This document shows, in pieces, positions 16,941 through 27,723 of a stretch of 64,000 bases of DNA. The DNA is from Acidobacteriota bacterium (GTDB taxonomy: Bacteria; Acidobacteriota; Terriglobia; Terriglobales; Acidobacteriaceae), in NCBI GenBank assembly GCA_013289795.1, contig JABCZH010000011.1:1-64000 (forward strand). Reading direction: 5' to 3'. The notes under the pieces were generated by a model. It saw nothing but the letters and a program-made list of their open reading frames with translations. It did not search any database and was not told the DNA's origin. Positions within the stretch are counted from its first letter, which is position 1. Every line of letters begins with the position of its first letter. Position numbers and translations under genes: made by a program.

Positions 16941-18866
16941 GTGTGCGGTATTGTCGGCTTTACACATAGAGACTGGATTCCCGATCCCGAGCGCATCCGT
17001 AGTGCCACCGACACGCTGATTCATCGCGGGCCGGATGAGCAAGGTGTGTTCGAATCCAAAGTCGTCTCGCTGGGAGCCACTCGGCTGAAGATCATCGATC
17101 TGCACGGAGGCGACCAGCCCATCACCGCCGTCGACGCCCGCACCACTATTGTTTTCAACGGCGAGATCTACAACCATCTCGAAATCCGCGCCGAACTGGA
17201 AAAGCTCGGGCATCGCTTCGAATCCCACTGCGACACCGAGACCGTTTTGCGCGCCTTTCTCCAGTGGGATACCGGCTGCTTTTCCCGTCTGCGCGGCATG
17301 TTTGCAATCGCGCTCTGGACGGAATCGAATCGCCGTCTGGTCTTGGCCCGCGATCGTATGGGCATCAAGCCGCTCTACTTCGCCCGCCGTGGAGAAGATC
17401 TGTATTTTGGTTCGGAACTCAAAGCCATTTTCATCCATCCCGAGATTGAGCGCCGCCTGAGTCTCGACGGCCTCGACTGCTTGCTGTCCCTGAACTACAT
17501 TCCTTCCCCGTGGACTCTGGTCGAGGGAATCGAAAAGCTCCCTCCCGGACGATGGCTGGAATGGAAAGATGGCAAAGTTCGCTCGGATGCCTACTGGACT
17601 CTGCCTTTCCCCGAGCCTAGCGAGCGCAGCCTGGATTCGGCCAAAGAAGAACTCGATGCCCTGCTCCGCCAGTCGATTCGCGAACACCTCGTCTCCGACG
17701 TTCCGCTCGGCATGTGGCTCAGCGGCGGCATTGATTCTTCGACCATCCTGCATTACGCGGCGACGGAATCAAGTTCCCCGTTGAAGACGTTTTCCATTTC
17801 CTTTCGCGGGCGCAGCTTTGACGAAACCGCCTACATCAAGGAAGTCGCCAGTCTCTATCAAACCGATCACGAACAACTCGATCTGAACCCGGAGTGCGAC
17901 CTTCAAAGCGCAATCGAGGAATTTGCCTACTACTCTGACGAGCCCAGCGCGGATGCCGGCGCACTTCCGGTTTGGTTCCTTTCGAAACTCAGTAAAACCA
18001 AGACAACGGTCAGCCTGAGCGGCGAGGGCGCCGATGAGTTGTTCGCCGGATATCTCACTCATCGCGCCAATCAGTTGGCACAGACCGCGCGATGGCTGCC
18101 CAGCTGGGGATTTCGTTCCGCGGCCGCAGGGCTGGGCCTATGGCCGGTTTCCGACGAGAAGATCGGATTCGAGTACAAAGCCAGCCGCTTCCTCGAAGGT
18201 TGCCAGATGCCGCCGGAGCGGGCGCATGTGCATTGGAACGGAACGTTTGCCGATGGGCCGAAACAACGGCTACTGAAGTCCCAACTTCCTGATGCACTGC
18301 ACCGGAAGCTGGAAGAATTACGTAGACTGCTTCCCGGAGACGGGCTTTCTCCCTACTTATGGTTCGATCAGAAGTATTATTTGCCAGACGACATTCTGAC
18401 CAAGACCGACCGCATGAGCATGGCGCATTCTCTCGAAGTGCGTCCGCCTTTTCTCGACCATCGCATCGTGGAATTCGCCGCGACCCTGCCGGCTTCGCTC
18501 AAAATTCACGGTTCCCGGCAAAAGTTTCTTCTCAAGGAACTGATGAAAGGCAAGCTGCCATCCTCGGTTTTGAGCAGGAAGAAAGTCGGCTTCGACATTC
18601 CCGCTCATGAATGGCTGCGCGGACCGCTCCGCTCCCTGCTGCTCGAGACCGTGACCGCAGGCGCGTCCGAACACTCCGGGTTGTTCGACTCCGCTGTGAT
18701 CGATGCCGTCATGCAGCGTCACCTGGCAAAGCGCGCGAATCTCGGCTACCAATTATGGGGACTGCTGGTTCTATTCCTGTGGATGAAAAAATGGCGAATT
18801 CAGACGGCTACGGCTCCCACGGCGGTGAAGGATTGGGTACAGGAAAAAACTGGCACCTATATCTAG
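16941..18866 (+). CDS. asnB: Asparagine synthetase (glutamine-hydrolysing)
   Basis: 641 residues, GTG start at 16941 fixed by the requirement for Cys2 (MCGIVGF), the glutaminase nucleophile. The N-terminal class-II amidotransferase domain (to about 190) has HRGPDEQG and VFNGEIYNH. The C-terminal synthetase domain has the PP-loop WLSGGIDSSTILHYAA and LSGEGADELFAGY. It converts aspartate, glutamine and ATP to asparagine. Members of this family beside glycosyltransferases sometimes amidate surface polysaccharides, and the next gene is a GT39 overlapping its end, so both roles remain possible. Confidence 0.9.
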   Translation: MCGIVGFTHRDWIPDPERIRSATDTLIHRGPDEQGVFESKVVSLGATRLKIIDLHGGDQPITAVDARTTIVFNGEIYNHLEIRAELEKLGHRFESHCDTETVLRAFLQWDTGCFSRLRGMFAIALWTESNRRLVLARDRMGIKPLYFARRGEDLYFGSELKAIFIHPEIERRLSLDGLDCLLSLNYIPSPWTLVEGIEKLPPGRWLEWKDGKVRSDAYWTLPFPEPSERSLDSAKEELDALLRQSIREHLVSDVPLGMWLSGGIDSSTILHYAATESSSPLKTFSISFRGRSFDETAYIKEVASLYQTDHEQLDLNPECDLQSAIEEFAYYSDEPSADAGALPVWFLSKLSKTKTTVSLSGEGADELFAGYLTHRANQLAQTARWLPSWGFRSAAAGLGLWPVSDEKIGFEYKASRFLEGCQMPPERAHVHWNGTFADGPKQRLLKSQLPDALHRKLEELRRLLPGDGLSPYLWFDQKYYLPDDILTKTDRMSMAHSLEVRPPFLDHRIVEFAATLPASLKIHGSRQKFLLKELMKGKLPSSVLSRKKVGFDIPAHEWLRGPLRSLLLETVTAGASEHSGLFDSAVIDAVMQRHLAKRANLGYQLWGLLVLFLWMKKWRIQTATAPTAVKDWVQEKTGTYI

Positions 18867-20626
18867 GCGTCCTGCTGGTGGCCGGAGCTGTTTATCTGGG
18901 TTGCATTGTTTCTCCTCCCTCGCTCATGGACGATGTGGACGCGGTCCAGGCGCAGATCGCACGCAATATGCTCATCTCGGGCGATTGGGTCACGGCCCGG
19001 CTCGACGGCGTGGTCTATATGGAAAAAGCGCCGCTGATCTACTGGGCGATTGCGCTCTCCTACAAAGTCTTTGGCGTGCACGACTGGGCCGCGCGCATCC
19101 CCATCGCGCTCTCGGTCATGGCCCTGGCATGGCTGACTGCGGCGTTCGGAGTCTGGGCCTTTGGCAAACGCGCGGGACTCTACGCCGGCCTTTGCATGGC
19201 AACGTGCATCGGCATTTTTCTCTTCACTCGCATTCTGATCCCCGACGTGATGATCACCCTCACCGTGGCGCTGGCCATGTGGGCATTTCTGCGCGCACTC
19301 GATGAGCAGGAGCCGCATCCGCGTTTCTGGGCCTTTCTCTTGGCTGCCAGCCTTGGGCTCGGCTTGTTACTGAAAAGCCTGATCGGGATCGTCTTTCCCA
19401 TCGCTGCGGGCTTAATCTACCTCTTCATCACGAGCCAGCTATTCTCTGCCAGAGCCTGGAAGAGGCTTCGCCCGTTCAGCGGAGCGTTGATCGTGATTGC
19501 GATTGCGGCGCCCTGGCACGTTCTAGGTACCTTGCGTAACCCGCCCTATTTCGCCTTTACTTTGCACAGCGGCCCGGGAGAATATCACGGATTCCTCTGG
19601 TTCTTCTTCATCAACGAACAACTGCTGCGCTTCCTGAATCTGCGCTATCCGCGCGATTACGACACCGTGCCCCGGCTCTATTTCTGGCTTTTTCACCTGC
19701 TGTGGCTGTTCCCCTGGAGTGTCTATTTTCCCGCCATCGCAAAACTTTCTTATAGGCCAGTCGATCGTGCGGGGCGAACGCGCCTGCTCGCCTTATGTTG
19801 GATCGGCTTCATCCTCATATTCTTTACCTTCTCCACCACGCAGGAATATTATTCGATGCCCTGCTACCCAGCGCTGGCTCTGCTGCTAGGCTCCGCACTG
19901 GCCACCGAAGGTGTCTGGATACGCCGTGGTACGCGTGTCCTCTTAGTGATCGCGGGATGCGCTGCCCTGGCGGGAATCATCATCCTCTTCCTCAGTCGCG
20001 GCAGACCCGCCGGTAGCGACATTTCGTCCGCCCTGAGCTCGAACCCGAAAGCTTACAAATTGTCCCTCGGGCACATGGAGGACCTGACCCTCTCCTCTTT
20101 TGCATACCTTCGTCTGCCCCTGGCGATGGCCGTATTAGCCTTTGCTCTGGGTGCAGTCGGGACTTTCAAGGCCAGCGCTCAGCGTGCAGCCATTTCAGCT
20201 GCACTCATGATGGTCATCTTCTTTCACGCCGCGCGTGTAGCCATGGTGGCTTTCGATCCCTACCTGTCCTCGTGGCCACTGGCCGAGGCCATCCAGAAAG
20301 CTCCGCCAGGGACGCTGATCGTCGACCATCACTACTACACTTTCTCTTCCGTCTTCTTTTACACCAATCGCTCAGCTTTGCTATTGAACGGCCGCTTCAT
20401 GAACCTCGAATATGGAGCGTATGCGCCCGGCGTTCCGGATGTCTTCATCGACGATGCGCAATTCAGGGATATCTGGCTGCGGCCGCAGACGGCCTACATT
20501 GTGGCTAAGGACTCCGCCGTCCCGCGCCTCGAAGCCCTGGTGGGCCGCGACCAACTCCACGTTTTGGCAGCGAGTGGCGGAAAGTTTGTGATCACCAACC
20601 TCCCGCTGCCGGACTCGGGCCGGTGA
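18791..20626 (+). CDS. GT39 / ArnT-like membrane glycosyltransferase
   Basis: 611 residues from ATG 18791, which overlaps the asnB 3' end by 76 bases. The longer frame to 18611 runs deep inside asnB and is rejected. The PMT/ArnT fold is indicated by an acidic first loop (SLMDDVDAVQAQIARNML), GDWVTARLDGVVYMEKAPLIYW and about 11 helices, with a soluble C-terminal part after about 500. Such enzymes transfer a sugar from polyprenyl phosphate to lipid A or other periplasmic acceptors. The overlap shows coupling to asnB, and the next gene makes UDP-sulfoquinovose, so all three may serve surface glycolipid synthesis. Confidence 0.85.
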   Translation: MANSDGYGSHGGEGLGTGKNWHLYLGVLLVAGAVYLGCIVSPPSLMDDVDAVQAQIARNMLISGDWVTARLDGVVYMEKAPLIYWAIALSYKVFGVHDWAARIPIALSVMALAWLTAAFGVWAFGKRAGLYAGLCMATCIGIFLFTRILIPDVMITLTVALAMWAFLRALDEQEPHPRFWAFLLAASLGLGLLLKSLIGIVFPIAAGLIYLFITSQLFSARAWKRLRPFSGALIVIAIAAPWHVLGTLRNPPYFAFTLHSGPGEYHGFLWFFFINEQLLRFLNLRYPRDYDTVPRLYFWLFHLLWLFPWSVYFPAIAKLSYRPVDRAGRTRLLALCWIGFILIFFTFSTTQEYYSMPCYPALALLLGSALATEGVWIRRGTRVLLVIAGCAALAGIIILFLSRGRPAGSDISSALSSNPKAYKLSLGHMEDLTLSSFAYLRLPLAMAVLAFALGAVGTFKASAQRAAISAALMMVIFFHAARVAMVAFDPYLSSWPLAEAIQKAPPGTLIVDHHYYTFSSVFFYTNRSALLLNGRFMNLEYGAYAPGVPDVFIDDAQFRDIWLRPQTAYIVAKDSAVPRLEALVGRDQLHVLAASGGKFVITNLPLPDSGR

Positions 20627-20652
20627 AAATTCTCCATCTAGAAACGCGGTGA

Positions 20653-22017
<1,365 letters not shown>

Positions 22018-22128
22018 CCGCTATCCCAGCGCCGACTGCCGCACCCCTCTGCCACGCGGACGGTGACCAACGGCTACCAACTAACGGCAGGTAGTTCTAG
22101 CTCCACCCTCATCTAAACTATCCTCAGC

Positions 22129-23109
22129 ATGCGTGCCTTTTTCACATTTCTGCTGATCGCCGCTCTCGTCGTAGGGGGGTGGCTGGCATGGGCCCTGTAT
22201 TTACCGCTGACGCCGTACCGGCTGACCTTCGTGCTTTTGCACCCCGGCTACTCCACTCGGCGCATCGCCGCCGAACTGAAATCCGCAGGCGTGATCCGCA
22301 GCACGACTGCTTTTGTTCTCTGGCATCGGTTGCATCATAAGCACTCGCTCAAAGCAGGAGAGTATCTGTTCGACAAGACGGCCACGTCGCTCGATGTCCA
22401 CGAGCGCCTGGTGCGGGGTGATGTCTTCGTTCATACCGTGGTCATCCCGGAAGGCTTCAACAAGTTTGAGATCGCGCAAGCCATTCAGGATGCGGGCCTC
22501 GGATCGAGCCAGGATTTCCTGCGCGTCGTCGAATCACAAACCGGGCTGATTGCCGACCTCGCGCCCGAAGCCACAAGCCTCGAAGGTTATTTGTTCCCCA
22601 ATACCTACGAGTTCACCCGCACCCAGACTCTGGAAGAGATGGCGGCGGCGATGGTCAAACAGTTCCGCCAGGTAGCGCGCGAAATCGGCCTCACCTCCGA
22701 CTCACAGAAGACGGTCACGCTGGCGTCGATCATCGAAAAGGAGACTGCCGCGCCGGAGGAGCGACCGATGGTGGCCAGCGTCTACGGCAACCGGCTGGCG
22801 AAGAAGGTCCCGCTCCAGGCCGACCCCAGCGTGATCTACGCCGAACTGCTGCAAGGGGCTTACACCGGTGCGTTGCACCATCAGGACATGCAGTTTCCCT
22901 CCGCCTACAACACCTACGTTCACGCCGGACTGCCGCCGGGGCCAATTGGCAATCCGGGAAAGATATCGCTTGAAGCCGCGATGCATCCCGCCGATACGCC
23001 GTATCTCTACTTTGTGAGTGACGGGAATAGTCACCACCGCTTTGCCCGCAGCCTGGAGGAACATAACCGCAATGTGGCGGAGTATCGAAAAGCGGTGGCG
23101 CGGCGCTGA
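22129..23109 (+). CDS. mltG: Endolytic murein transglycosylase MltG
   Basis: 326 residues. A single N-terminal helix (FLLIAALVVGGWLAWALYL) anchors it in the inner membrane, followed by a LysM-like region and the YceG/MltG catalytic domain with VVIPEGFNKFEIAQ, EGYLFPNTYEF, LASIIEKETAAPEER (catalytic Glu) and VPLQADPSVIYAEL. It cuts nascent peptidoglycan strands and limits glycan length. TAAACT at 22114-22119 lies nine bases before the ATG and no Shine-Dalgarno is seen. The RuvX partner common in other bacteria is absent here. Confidence 0.93.
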   Translation: MRAFFTFLLIAALVVGGWLAWALYLPLTPYRLTFVLLHPGYSTRRIAAELKSAGVIRSTTAFVLWHRLHHKHSLKAGEYLFDKTATSLDVHERLVRGDVFVHTVVIPEGFNKFEIAQAIQDAGLGSSQDFLRVVESQTGLIADLAPEATSLEGYLFPNTYEFTRTQTLEEMAAAMVKQFRQVAREIGLTSDSQKTVTLASIIEKETAAPEERPMVASVYGNRLAKKVPLQADPSVIYAELLQGAYTGALHHQDMQFPSAYNTYVHAGLPPGPIGNPGKISLEAAMHPADTPYLYFVSDGNSHHRFARSLEEHNRNVAEYRKAVARR

Positions 23110-23154
23110 CGCAGTCTCGGCCCAACTCTTAAGCGGTGGTACAGCCCGGCGGGA

Positions 23155-23190
23155 ACCTTAACCACAGGGGTCACAGAGGATCACAGGGGC
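23155..23190. repeat. Intergenic ACCACAGGGG-type repeat
   Basis: CTTAACCACAGGGGTCACAG and its continuation AGGATCACAGGGG form a tandem of about 10-base units. Related spacers occur at 29881-29914 and, in the opposite orientation, at 44964-44998 (CTCTGTGTTCTCTGTGGTTA). It is non-coding. Confidence 0.6.
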
Positions 23191-23280
23191 TAGCAACTGG
23201 GCGTGGCCACGTGACCGGAATCGGTGTATTGCTTGATGTCGCTTATACTCATCTGATTGAGTTTTCAGTCACCGTCTCGA

Positions 23281-24213
23281 ATGTTTGTTCCCTGCCGATA
23301 TCGCGCTGCTTTGTTCTTGCTGGTTTTGCTGATTGAACTCCCGTTGACGGGCTGTTTATTTCGTTCGCGCAAAGTCCAGCCTCCGCTCGCTGCGGGCCCA
23401 GTCAAAACCGCGACCCAGCAGGAGTTGATTGCCTACATCAATACCCAGGCGGCTCGCATCCAGAGCGTGCAGGCGACGGTGGATATTGACACCTCGGTGG
23501 GGGGCGCCAAGAAGGGCAAGATCACCGACTACCAACAGATTCGTGGATATGTGCTTGTCCGCAAACCGTCCATGCTGCGCATGGTGGGTTTGGCTCCCGT
23601 GGTTCGTACGACTGCATTCGACATGATGAGCGACGGGAAGGACTTCAAGCTCTCGATTCCGCCGAAGAGCCGCTTTGTAGTCGGCCGCAACGACGTGGAG
23701 AGTCACAGTGTCACGCAGCCGCTGGAGAATCTTCGACCGCGGCACATTTACGACGCGCTGCTGATCCGGGAGATCGCGCCCAGCGAAATTGCAGTCCTCG
23801 AGACTGAAACCGAAACCGTGATTATTTCGAAGAAACGCAGGGTGGAACAGCCGGAATACATCCTCGACGTGATCAGACCAGACGGCCAGGGCTGGGTGCT
23901 GGCCCGCAAGATCGTCTTTAACCGCAGTGACCTGCTGCCGCACCGTCAAATTCTTTACGACGACCAAGGGGAAATTGCAACGGATGCGAGCTATGAGGAC
24001 TACAAGGCGCAGGACGGCGTGAGTTTCCCCTGGCAGATTGAGATCTCGCGCCCCAAGGAAGAGTACGACATCACGCTGACCATGGTGAAGCTGGACCTTA
24101 ATCGCCCGCTTGGCGACGACAAGTTCGTGCTTGAGCAGCCGCCGGGCGCCGAGTTGGTACATTTGGATAAGACAGGTGCAAATACGGCATCTGGACCACA
24201 GAATCGCCGGTAG
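23281..24213 (+). CDS. Outer-membrane lipoprotein, DUF4292 / LolA-like
   Basis: 310 residues from ATG 23281 (a TTG eight codons earlier is possible). The signal peptide FLLVLLIELPLTGC ends in a clear lipobox, LTGC. The mature part has LIAYINTQAARIQSVQATVDI, GYVLVRKPSMLRMVGLAPV and KIVFNRSDLLPHRQILYDDQG, the beta-strand pattern of the LolA/LolB/DUF4292 superfamily that binds lipoprotein acyl chains. It probably sits in the outer membrane facing the periplasm. The FtsX-type permease gene follows on the same strand after 94 bases, which suggests a lipid or lipoprotein transport pair. Confidence 0.8.
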   Translation: MFVPCRYRAALFLLVLLIELPLTGCLFRSRKVQPPLAAGPVKTATQQELIAYINTQAARIQSVQATVDIDTSVGGAKKGKITDYQQIRGYVLVRKPSMLRMVGLAPVVRTTAFDMMSDGKDFKLSIPPKSRFVVGRNDVESHSVTQPLENLRPRHIYDALLIREIAPSEIAVLETETETVIISKKRRVEQPEYILDVIRPDGQGWVLARKIVFNRSDLLPHRQILYDDQGEIATDASYEDYKAQDGVSFPWQIEISRPKEEYDITLTMVKLDLNRPLGDDKFVLEQPPGAELVHLDKTGANTASGPQNRR

Positions 24214-24307
24214 GAGCCTTCGGCAGGGGCTGCCCAGAAGCACGATGATCATGTAGGCTTGCAGGGCCAGCTCAACCGCAAACAACGATCGACCGACGAC
24301 TGGACTC

Positions 24308-25408
24308 ATGATGAACAAAATGATTGTCGCCAACCTGGCGCACCGTCCGATGCGGTCTTTGATTAGCATCGTGGCCATCGCTCTGGAAGTGACCCTAATC
24401 CTGCTCATTGTGGGCTTGTGCCTGGGGTTGCTGAGTGACTCGCGCCAGCGGCAGGCGGGCATTGGCGCTGACGTAGTGGTGATGCCGCCGGGCTCGTCGT
24501 TCATTGTCGGGCTTACGGGCTCGCCCATGTCCATCAAGGTGGGCAACCTGCTGGCCAAGATTCCCCACGTGATCAACGTGGCCCCGGTGGTCCAGAGTGT
24601 CTCCGCTCAGGGCGCAATTGAGGTCATCGCGGGCATCGATCTGGAGAGTTATCAAAAGCTGTCAGGCCCATTTCGCTATGTGCAGGGCGGGCCGTTCCGG
24701 AGTCCCAATGATTGCCTGGTGGATGAGATTTTTGCCCGGTCTCACCACGTGAAGGCGGGTGACACCATCGAGATCCTCGACAACAAGTTTCGGGTGGCGG
24801 GAATCGTTGAGCCGGGTAAGGGGGCGCGCAAGTTCCTGGAGATCGGCGTCATGCAGGACTTGATCGGCGCGCAGGGCAAGGCCACTCTCTTTTATTTGAA
24901 GCTCGACAATCCCGCGAATGCCGATCAGGTGGTGGATGACATCAAGCAGGCCGGGATGGACCGTTACGTGGTGACGTCCATGTCTTACTACCTTTCCATG
25001 ATGACCACCAGCAACTATCCGGGTGTCTCGAAGTTCATTGATTTCGTGATTGCCATTTCGGTGATCATCGGTTTCATCGTGATTTTTCAGGCCATGTACA
25101 CTGCGGTGATGGAGCGTACGCGCGAGATTGGGATCTTGAAGTCGCTGGGGGCTTCGAAGTTTTACATTGTGAACGTGATCTTGCGGGAGACCGTGTTACT
25201 GGCCATGGCCGGCGTTCTGGTGGGGATTATTTTCAGCCTGACGGTGCGGGCGGGAATCGATCGCCGCTCCACGCTGCGGGTAATCGTGACCGGGGGCTGG
25301 ATCATAAAGGCCACGGCGATAGCCATTGTGGGGGCCATTCTGGGGGCGTTGTATCCTGCCTACAAAGCGGCGCAAAAGGACCCGATTGACGCCTTGGCGT
25401 ATGAGTAG
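24308..25408 (+). CDS. FtsX/MacB-type ABC transporter permease
   Basis: 366 residues with a helix at about 17-42, a periplasmic domain to about 235 and three C-terminal helices. MERTREIGILKSLGASKFYI is the FtsX-domain signature, and the end AYKAAQKDPIDALAYE is typical of MacB/LolC-like permeases. It would act with an ATPase of the LolD/MacB type, but none is encoded next to it. Together with the preceding LolA-like lipoprotein it may take part in envelope lipid or lipoprotein handling. Confidence 0.88.
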   Translation: MMNKMIVANLAHRPMRSLISIVAIALEVTLILLIVGLCLGLLSDSRQRQAGIGADVVVMPPGSSFIVGLTGSPMSIKVGNLLAKIPHVINVAPVVQSVSAQGAIEVIAGIDLESYQKLSGPFRYVQGGPFRSPNDCLVDEIFARSHHVKAGDTIEILDNKFRVAGIVEPGKGARKFLEIGVMQDLIGAQGKATLFYLKLDNPANADQVVDDIKQAGMDRYVVTSMSYYLSMMTTSNYPGVSKFIDFVIAISVIIGFIVIFQAMYTAVMERTREIGILKSLGASKFYIVNVILRETVLLAMAGVLVGIIFSLTVRAGIDRRSTLRVIVTGGWIIKATAIAIVGAILGALYPAYKAAQKDPIDALAYE

Positions 25409-25464
25409 GGCTGCGGCGGTATCGATCACGGATGGGGTTATGGACAAACGTAATATCGCTTGCG

Positions 25465-25494
25465 TTGACAATAACCGCCGCCCTACGTTATCTT
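25465..25494 (+). promoter_or_regulatory. Promoter of the rplM-rpsI operon
   Basis: Perfect -35 TTGACA at 25465-25470 and TATCTT (4 of 6) at 25489-25494 with an 18-base spacer. An untranslated leader of about 105 bases follows before rplM, long enough to hold an autoregulatory RNA structure; none was folded with confidence. Confidence 0.65.
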
Positions 25495-25604
25495 TAAGTC
25501 TTTAGCAGTCCTGCGGTTGCCCGCCTGATGACCCTGCGCGTTCAGCGCTTGCTTGGGTACTGAGCGGTTTTCATTTTGTTTTTTTAATTTTCTGGGAGAT
25601 TTTC

Positions 25605-26045
25605 ATGTCTACCTATTTCCCCAAAGCGGGGGAAATTGTGCGCAAGTGGTACGTTGTCGATGCTTCCGGGCAAACTCTCGGAAGGCTGGCGTCACAAGTA
25701 GCCCGCATTTTGATGGGCAAAGAAAACCCGAGATACACAACCTTCCTCGACACAGGCGATCATGTTGTAGTGATCAACGCCGAAAAGGTGAAGACGACAG
25801 GAATGAAGTCGGAGCAGAAGGTGTATCAGCATTACACCGGCTACCCTGGCGGGTTGCGCACCGAAGAGTTTAATAAGCGGATGGCGCGCAAGCCCGAGTT
25901 GATCGTCGAGCAGGCAGTGTTGCGCATGCTGCCCAAGTCGAAACTGGGACGGCAGATGATCACCAAGTTAAATGTGTATCGCGGCGAGAAGCATCCGCAT
26001 CAGGCGCAGAAGCCGGAAGTCCGGGCGTTGGAAGTGAGAGCGTAG
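25605..26045 (+). CDS. rplM: 50S ribosomal protein L13
   Basis: 146 residues, ATG 25605 with GGGAGA before it. L13 signatures: [63 protein letters not shown] and [15 protein letters not shown]. It binds 23S rRNA early in large-subunit assembly. The gene is followed by rpsI, the usual pairing. Confidence 0.98.
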   Translation: MSTYFPKAGEIVRKWYVVDASGQTLGRLASQVARILMGKENPRYTTFLDTGDHVVVINAEKVKTTGMKSEQKVYQHYTGYPGGLRTEEFNKRMARKPELIVEQAVLRMLPKSKLGRQMITKLNVYRGEKHPHQAQKPEVRALEVRA

Positions 26046-26115
26046 TTTAAATTTCTAAAGAGTCGGCTCGCTCCTGTTTTGGTTGGGAGCTGGAAGCTTA
26101 GGAGCTAGAAGCGAA

Positions 26116-26511
26116 ATGGCAGAATTAGTTCAATACTACGGAACGGGACGCCGCAAGCGGGCGATCGCGCGCGTGTATCTGCGTCCGGGCAGCGGCGAGT
26201 TTAAGGTTAATGGGCGGCCCTTTGAGCAGTATTTCGTCACCGAGTCGCAGCGCGTGAGCGCCAAGCAGCCGCTGGTCTCGACCGAATCGTCGGCCGCGTT
26301 TAACGTGGTCGCTCGCGTCACCGGCGGCGGCGTGAACGGACAGGCAGACGCCGTGAAACTCGGCATTGCTCGTGCTCTCATGCTTTTTAACATTGAGTTG
26401 CGCAAGAAGCTCAAAGCTGAAGGCATGGTCAGCCGCGACTCGCGTTCGAAAGAACGCAAGAAGTACGGACAGAAGGGCGCTCGTAAGCGCTTCCAGTACA
26501 GCAAGCGCTAA
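26116..26511 (+). CDS. rpsI: 30S ribosomal protein S9
   Basis: 131 residues from ATG 26116 (TTAGGAGC upstream); the frame opens 11 codons earlier but that part is spacer repeat. S9 signatures: [38 protein letters not shown] and the C-terminal KRFQYSKR tail that reaches the decoding centre. The 70-base gap from rplM contains AGCTGGAAGCTTAGGAGCTA, a short repeated spacer motif also seen after the gene. Confidence 0.97.
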   Translation: MAELVQYYGTGRRKRAIARVYLRPGSGEFKVNGRPFEQYFVTESQRVSAKQPLVSTESSAAFNVVARVTGGGVNGQADAVKLGIARALMLFNIELRKKLKAEGMVSRDSRSKERKKYGQKGARKRFQYSKR

Positions 26512-26560
26512 AGGTTTAGCTAAAAGCCAGCTAACAGCTAGAAGCTAGTTTTATGTGTTC

Positions 26561-26640
26561 AATTCTTCCCGTGCCGCTTAGCGCGGGGACGGGAATGGCA
26601 ATCGGCGGCAAGTGACTTAAAGTTGCCGATGCAGACCAAC
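26561..26640 (+). promoter_or_regulatory. Structured leader upstream of rpsB (candidate)
   Basis: Two stem-loops can be drawn: CCCGT (26568-26572) with ACGGG (26589-26593), and ATCGGC (26601-26606) with GCCGAT (26625-26630). They lie directly before the rpsB ribosome site. Many bacteria autoregulate rpsB/tsf through a leader RNA bound by S2. This region is a candidate for such an element, judged by position and pairing only. Confidence 0.35.
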
Positions 26641-26652
26641 TGAGGAGGTTGA

Positions 26653-27564
26653 TTGGCTAACATCACCATGAAGGAGTTGCTCGAAGCGGGGGTCCACTTC
26701 GGGCACCAGACCAAGCGCTGGAATCCCAAGATGAAGGAGTACATCTTCGGCGAGCGCAACGGGATTTACATCATTGACCTGCAGAAGACGCTGAAAATGT
26801 TCAAAGAAGCGTCGAAGTTCGTGCAGGACCTGGCCGCCGAAGGGAAGATCATCCTTTTCGTGGGCACCAAACGTCAGGCACAAGACGCCATCGCCGAGGA
26901 AGCTACTCGCTGCGGCGGGTTCTACGTGAACCAGCGCTGGCTGGGTGGCCTGCTCACCAACTGGGTGACAGTGCAGAAGTCGGTGAAGCGCCTGAAAGAA
27001 CTCGACGAGATGGCCACGGATGGCCGCTACGAGTTGCTGCCCAAGAAGGAAGTCATCAAGCTGGAGCGCGAGCGCAAGCACTTGCAGGCCAACCTGGCCG
27101 GCATCAAAAACATGACGCGGCTCCCGGATGCGGTGTTTGTCATCGACTCCAACAAGGAACAGATTGCGGTGCGCGAGTCGCGCAAGCTGGGCATTCCCGT
27201 GGTCGCCGTGGTTGACACCAACTGTGACCCCAGCGAAGTGGATTACGTAATTCCGGGCAATGACGATGCGCTACGGGCGATTCGCCTGTTCGCATCCAAG
27301 ATCGCCGATTCGGTTGCTGAAGGCGCCCAGTTCATGACCGACAAGCAGGTCGCCGACTTGTCAGCCGCCGCGGACGCGGCCCAACAAGCTGCCGCCGCCA
27401 GGGAGATTCCAGTGGAGGGCACCGCGGACATTTCCGCCGTGGCAGATGGTGAGGGCGAAGACATCAGTATGGAGGACGTTCTTGGCGCCCCGGCCCGCAA
27501 GCAGCCCTCCGGAACCAAGGAAGCCGCTGCCGACCCGGTCGAGATCGAACATCAGACTTTCTAG
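26653..27564 (+). CDS. rpsB: 30S ribosomal protein S2
   Basis: 303 residues, TTG start at 26653 directly after the strong ribosome site GAGGAGGTTGAT. S2 signatures: [60 protein letters not shown] and [20 protein letters not shown]. The family core ends near residue 235; an acidic/Ala-rich extension of about 65 residues follows, longer than in E. coli (241 residues). A strong hairpin lies just after the stop, before tsf. Confidence 0.97.
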   Translation: MANITMKELLEAGVHFGHQTKRWNPKMKEYIFGERNGIYIIDLQKTLKMFKEASKFVQDLAAEGKIILFVGTKRQAQDAIAEEATRCGGFYVNQRWLGGLLTNWVTVQKSVKRLKELDEMATDGRYELLPKKEVIKLERERKHLQANLAGIKNMTRLPDAVFVIDSNKEQIAVRESRKLGIPVVAVVDTNCDPSEVDYVIPGNDDALRAIRLFASKIADSVAEGAQFMTDKQVADLSAAADAAQQAAAAREIPVEGTADISAVADGEGEDISMEDVLGAPARKQPSGTKEAAADPVEIEHQTF

Positions 27565-27594
27565 GACGAGGTTGGTCCTTCGTTTCGGATTCCA

Positions 27595-27622
27595 GACCCG
27601 CGCGGGCTGTCCGGCGCGGGTC
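27595..27622 (+). terminator. Strong hairpin between rpsB and tsf (attenuator-like)
   Basis: GACCCGCGC (27595-27603) and GCGCGGGTC (27614-27622) form a perfect nine-base stem with a ten-base loop. AAAATTTG follows, not a proper T-run, so it may act as a weak terminator, processing site or stability element rather than a full stop. Confidence 0.5.
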
Positions 27623-27637
27623 AAAATTTGTAGAGAG

Positions 27638-27718
27638 CAGTTTCGAGTTTCTAGTTTCCGGTTTCTAGAAGGGCTTGTCCCAGGTCTAGGTTTACTGGAA
27701 ACTAGAAACTGGAAACTG
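27638..27718. repeat. Inverted GTTTCTAG-type repeat before tsf
   Basis: Left arm 27638-27659 and right arm 27697-27718 are 22 bases each and complementary except at one position, made of iterated GTTTCTA/GAAACTA units. In RNA this is a long hairpin with a 37-base loop that ends five bases before the tsf start codon, covering the ribosome-binding region. A related repeat lies at 28377-28448. Confidence 0.85.
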
Positions 27719-27723
27719 AATTT

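Noticed and set aside
18611-18790. N-terminal extension of the GT39 gene
   Set aside because: The extension lies within asnB and is Arg-rich out-of-frame sequence; the ATG at 18791 gives a normal N-terminus.
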